Shown here piece after piece: positions 61,941 through 64,000 of a stretch of DNA of 64,000 nt. The position numbers and the translations under genes were made by a program. The DNA comes from Herpetosiphon llansteffanensis (GTDB taxonomy: Bacteria; Chloroflexota; Chloroflexia; Chloroflexales; Herpetosiphonaceae), in contig NZ_PUBZ01000011.1 of assembly GCF_003205875.1 (NCBI RefSeq), positions 62,001 through 126,000 on the forward strand, written 5' to 3'. Below the pieces are notes generated by a model that did not search any database, was not told the origin of the DNA, and worked only from the letters and a program-made list of their open reading frames with translations. The first letter of the stretch is position 1. Every line of letters begins with the position of its first letter.

Positions 61941-63040
61941 GCAATCGTGCGGCGAGCAGGCGTTGGAGCTTGCAACCAAACCCAATTGTGGTCAAAGAGC
62001 TGCGTTCGCGCATGCGTGGTGGCCGAGCCTTTATCTTGCTCACTGGCTTTTTGCTGGGCTTAGGCTTGGTTGGCTATGGCTTGTTTCTGCGCGCAACCAG
62101 CGGCCAAAACAACGGCGCACCGATTTTTAGCGCGCAAGTTGGCCAAACCCTGTTTGCAGGTTTAGCTTTTATGTTGCTGTTTTTGGTGATTTTAATTGCG
62201 CCAGCAGTAACGGTTGGGGCAATTAGCAGCGAGCGCGAACGCCTAACCTACGAAATGTTGATCGCCACTAATTTGCCATCGCATCGCTTGTTATGGGGCA
62301 AATTGATTTCAGCGCTATCGTATATTGCGCTGTTGCTTTTGGCAGCAATTCCGCTTGGTAGCATTGTCTTTTTATTTGGTGGCATCACGCTGCGCCATGT
62401 CATCCAAGCAGCAGTGATTATTGGGCTGAGCGCCATTACCAGCGCCATGCTTGGCATTTGGGCCTCGGCCATGACCGGCAAAACTGGACGGGCTGCGGTC
62501 GTCAGCTATGTGATTATTGGCTTGGTACTTGGGGGATTTTTGTCTGGAGCCGAAATCTGGACGAAGCGCACCACCGAGCCAGTGCCAACTGGTTTATTAG
62601 CGCCCAACCCAATTAGCGCCTTGGCTTCGAGCCTTGGCACCTTATCAGGGCCAAGTAGCGGCGGCGGCATTACCACGATGCGCGCATTCGAAGCAGTCCC
62701 AATGGCAGCTGGTGGTGGGCCTGGTTGGTGGCCAGGCAGCAATCCCTTCAGCAATACGGGCCTCAATTTTCCAGGTTGGCAGACCTTTTCAATTGGCATT
62801 TACCCAGCAACCGATCAATTTGGGCCTGATGGCATGCCAATTATTGCCGAGCCACGTTCGGTTTGGCGCATCACCATCATCATTTTGATTATGGCATGTC
62901 TGGCCTTCTTTTGGATGGCGCTGCATGCCGTCAAACCACGCCGCCGCTGGTGGCCTACATGGGGCGATGCAGCAATGCTTTCAGTGACATCGCTAAGCTT
63001 GCTTGGTTTGGGCTTTTGGATCGGCTGGTGGTTCCGCTAG
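61937..63040 (+). CDS. ABC-2 permease
   Basis: 367 residues, about six membrane helices. NPIVVKELRSRMRGGRAFIL at the start is typical of ABC-2 membrane subunits. A long Pro/Gly-rich extracellular loop lies near 235-300. Substrate unknown. Confidence 0.85.
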   Translation: MSNRAASRRWSLQPNPIVVKELRSRMRGGRAFILLTGFLLGLGLVGYGLFLRATSGQNNGAPIFSAQVGQTLFAGLAFMLLFLVILIAPAVTVGAISSERERLTYEMLIATNLPSHRLLWGKLISALSYIALLLLAAIPLGSIVFLFGGITLRHVIQAAVIIGLSAITSAMLGIWASAMTGKTGRAAVVSYVIIGLVLGGFLSGAEIWTKRTTEPVPTGLLAPNPISALASSLGTLSGPSSGGGITTMRAFEAVPMAAGGGPGWWPGSNPFSNTGLNFPGWQTFSIGIYPATDQFGPDGMPIIAEPRSVWRITIIILIMACLAFFWMALHAVKPRRRWWPTWGDAAMLSVTSLSLLGLGFWIGWWFR

Positions 63041-63049
63041 GTCATGTTC

Positions 63050-63084
63050 AAGCGCCATCGATTGATCAATCGATGGCGCTTTTG
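63050..63084 (+). terminator. Terminator of the ABC operon
   Basis: Perfect 32-base palindrome with arms AAGCGCCATCGATTGA, then TTTT. Confidence 0.9.
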
Positions 63085-63087
63085 CAT

Positions 63088-63590
63088 TTAGACCGCTACT
63101 TGTTGCGCTGCATAAATACCAATTGGCAACTCAAAGGCTTGATTAACGCTCACAATCAACCAGCCCTCAACTTCAAGCGCAATTGCTACAGCCAACCGCC
63201 AAAATAGGGCCAATTCATACGATGAACGACCAGCATAACTCTCTAAACTATAACTTAATCCAATCGCAGTCCATTGATCTGCAAGCTGCTGCCGTTGCGA
63301 AGCATCGAGATTACGCCCAAGATCAGCGATGTAATCGGCATAATCTTCAGGTTCTTCCGCTGGTTTAACCACCAAAGAGATGGTTAAGGGTTGAGCCGTT
63401 TGCAATTGAAACGTTGTTGCTGACGTAGTGGTTCAGTAGCTGGCCATGGTTGCTGCTGGGTTTGCACATGTGACATAGAACCAAGAATGGTCTGTTGTTC
63501 AGGTTCAAGCAACTGCCGCCAGCGCTGCAAAATTCTAGCAGGACTTGGAATTTCACGCATTCCTGGAATAATTTCAAGATCTAAACTCAT
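63088..63590 (-). pseudogene. Frameshifted hypothetical gene
   Basis: One frame starts at 63590 (MSLDLEIIPGMREI) and ends at 63384. The protein-like sequence continues in another frame (QTAQPLTISLVVKPAEEPED) from about 63405 to 63088. The two join naturally at TTTCAATTG if one base was lost. The intact protein would be about 170 residues, no recognised family. Confidence 0.65.
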
Positions 63591-63715
63591 CGTCGCTCCC
63601 GATCAAACAGCATTCTGCTGCTTGAATTATGCAACAAACTTGCTCCAAATCTGCAATATCACCCACGCGGCTTCAACGATACCGCTATCAGAACGTTTGA
63701 GCAGGAGTATGATTG

Positions 63716-64000
63716 ATGCAAACAACACCAACCTATCGGGTTGCAGCGGTGAATGCGCCATTCTTACGCTATGGCTGGGTGGGCTGGTTTCTGGCGACAT
63801 GGCTTGGCGGCTGGTTGGCGGAAATAGTTCTGCCATTTCCAATTGACTACTTCTGGATGTTTGTTGATGGAATTGTTGATGACCCACTACTCGAACAATG
63901 GCTCTACTGGATTATTGATATTTGGAGTATCTTCTTTTTGCTCCCGCTCACAATTGTGTCATTATGGGTTATTGTTCTTCCTATACTCAAACCCTATCGT
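63716..64000 (+). CDS. Membrane protein, cut by the window end
   Basis: The ATG at 63716 has AGGAG 7 bases upstream; the frame is open to the last base (95 codons). Hydrophobic helices at about 21-40 and 67-92. No family recognised. Confidence 0.65.
   Translation, partial: MQTTPTYRVAAVNAPFLRYGWVGWFLATWLGGWLAEIVLPFPIDYFWMFVDGIVDDPLLEQWLYWIIDIWSIFFLLPLTIVSLWVIVLPILKPYR

Overview
The window looks like chromosomal DNA of a Chloroflexota bacterium, most probably a Herpetosiphon relative. This is inferred from gene content: a SufU-type suf operon, secreted proteins with Thr/Pro-rich linkers ending in a YLPFV-type tail, WD40-like proteins, and short-period repeats between genes. No 16S rRNA gene is present, so the assignment is not proven.

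Bases 1-22440 are the right-hand part of an integrated phage-plasmid-like element whose left end lies outside the window. It holds phage tail genes (1-4766), a two-module AT-rich cargo region (4767-11880), a replication-relaxation-like gene, a P-loop ATPase with a membrane anchor, a ParM-like actin with a small ParR-like partner, a primase, a cluster of AGTGTCAC iterons that looks like an origin, a DUF3987-like ATPase and a tyrosine integrase. A structured non-coding stretch follows. The element ends at a 3' fragment of tRNA-Asn that sits 20 bp before an intact tRNA-Asn, which is the expected scar of integration into the first of two tandem tRNA-Asn genes.

The cargo region is the most notable part. 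Between the 3' end of the last tail gene and the 3' end of the replication-relaxation gene lie two successive cargo sets, separated by decayed copies of exactly those two flanking genes (9990-10340 and 10395-10581). Cargo A is an MmeI-like restriction-modification enzyme, a HEPN-motif protein and a DUF6602-like putative nuclease. Cargo B is a pair of mutually similar small membrane proteins of unknown function. This looks like a hotspot loaded twice, and cargo B is a candidate undescribed system.

Bases 22461-64000 are ordinary chromosome: an EamA transporter, a secreted protein, a WD40-like protein, two Nudix hydrolases, a MerR regulator, proline synthesis (proB and proA around a histidine phosphatase), secA and a TetR/NmrA-type pair with palindromic operators. 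The suf operon (37-47 kb region) runs sufR-C-D-(GxxExxY)-S-U-(toxin/antitoxin)-B-Rieske-sulfurtransferase and has a near-perfect promoter overlapped by a palindrome. After it come tRNA-Phe, tRNA-Val and tRNA-Leu, a secreted beta-helix protein, a large secreted nuclease, a PQQ-dehydrogenase-like lipoprotein, a tandem family of small membrane proteins (one with a nonsense codon), an ABC-2 export operon, a frameshifted gene and a gene cut by the window end.
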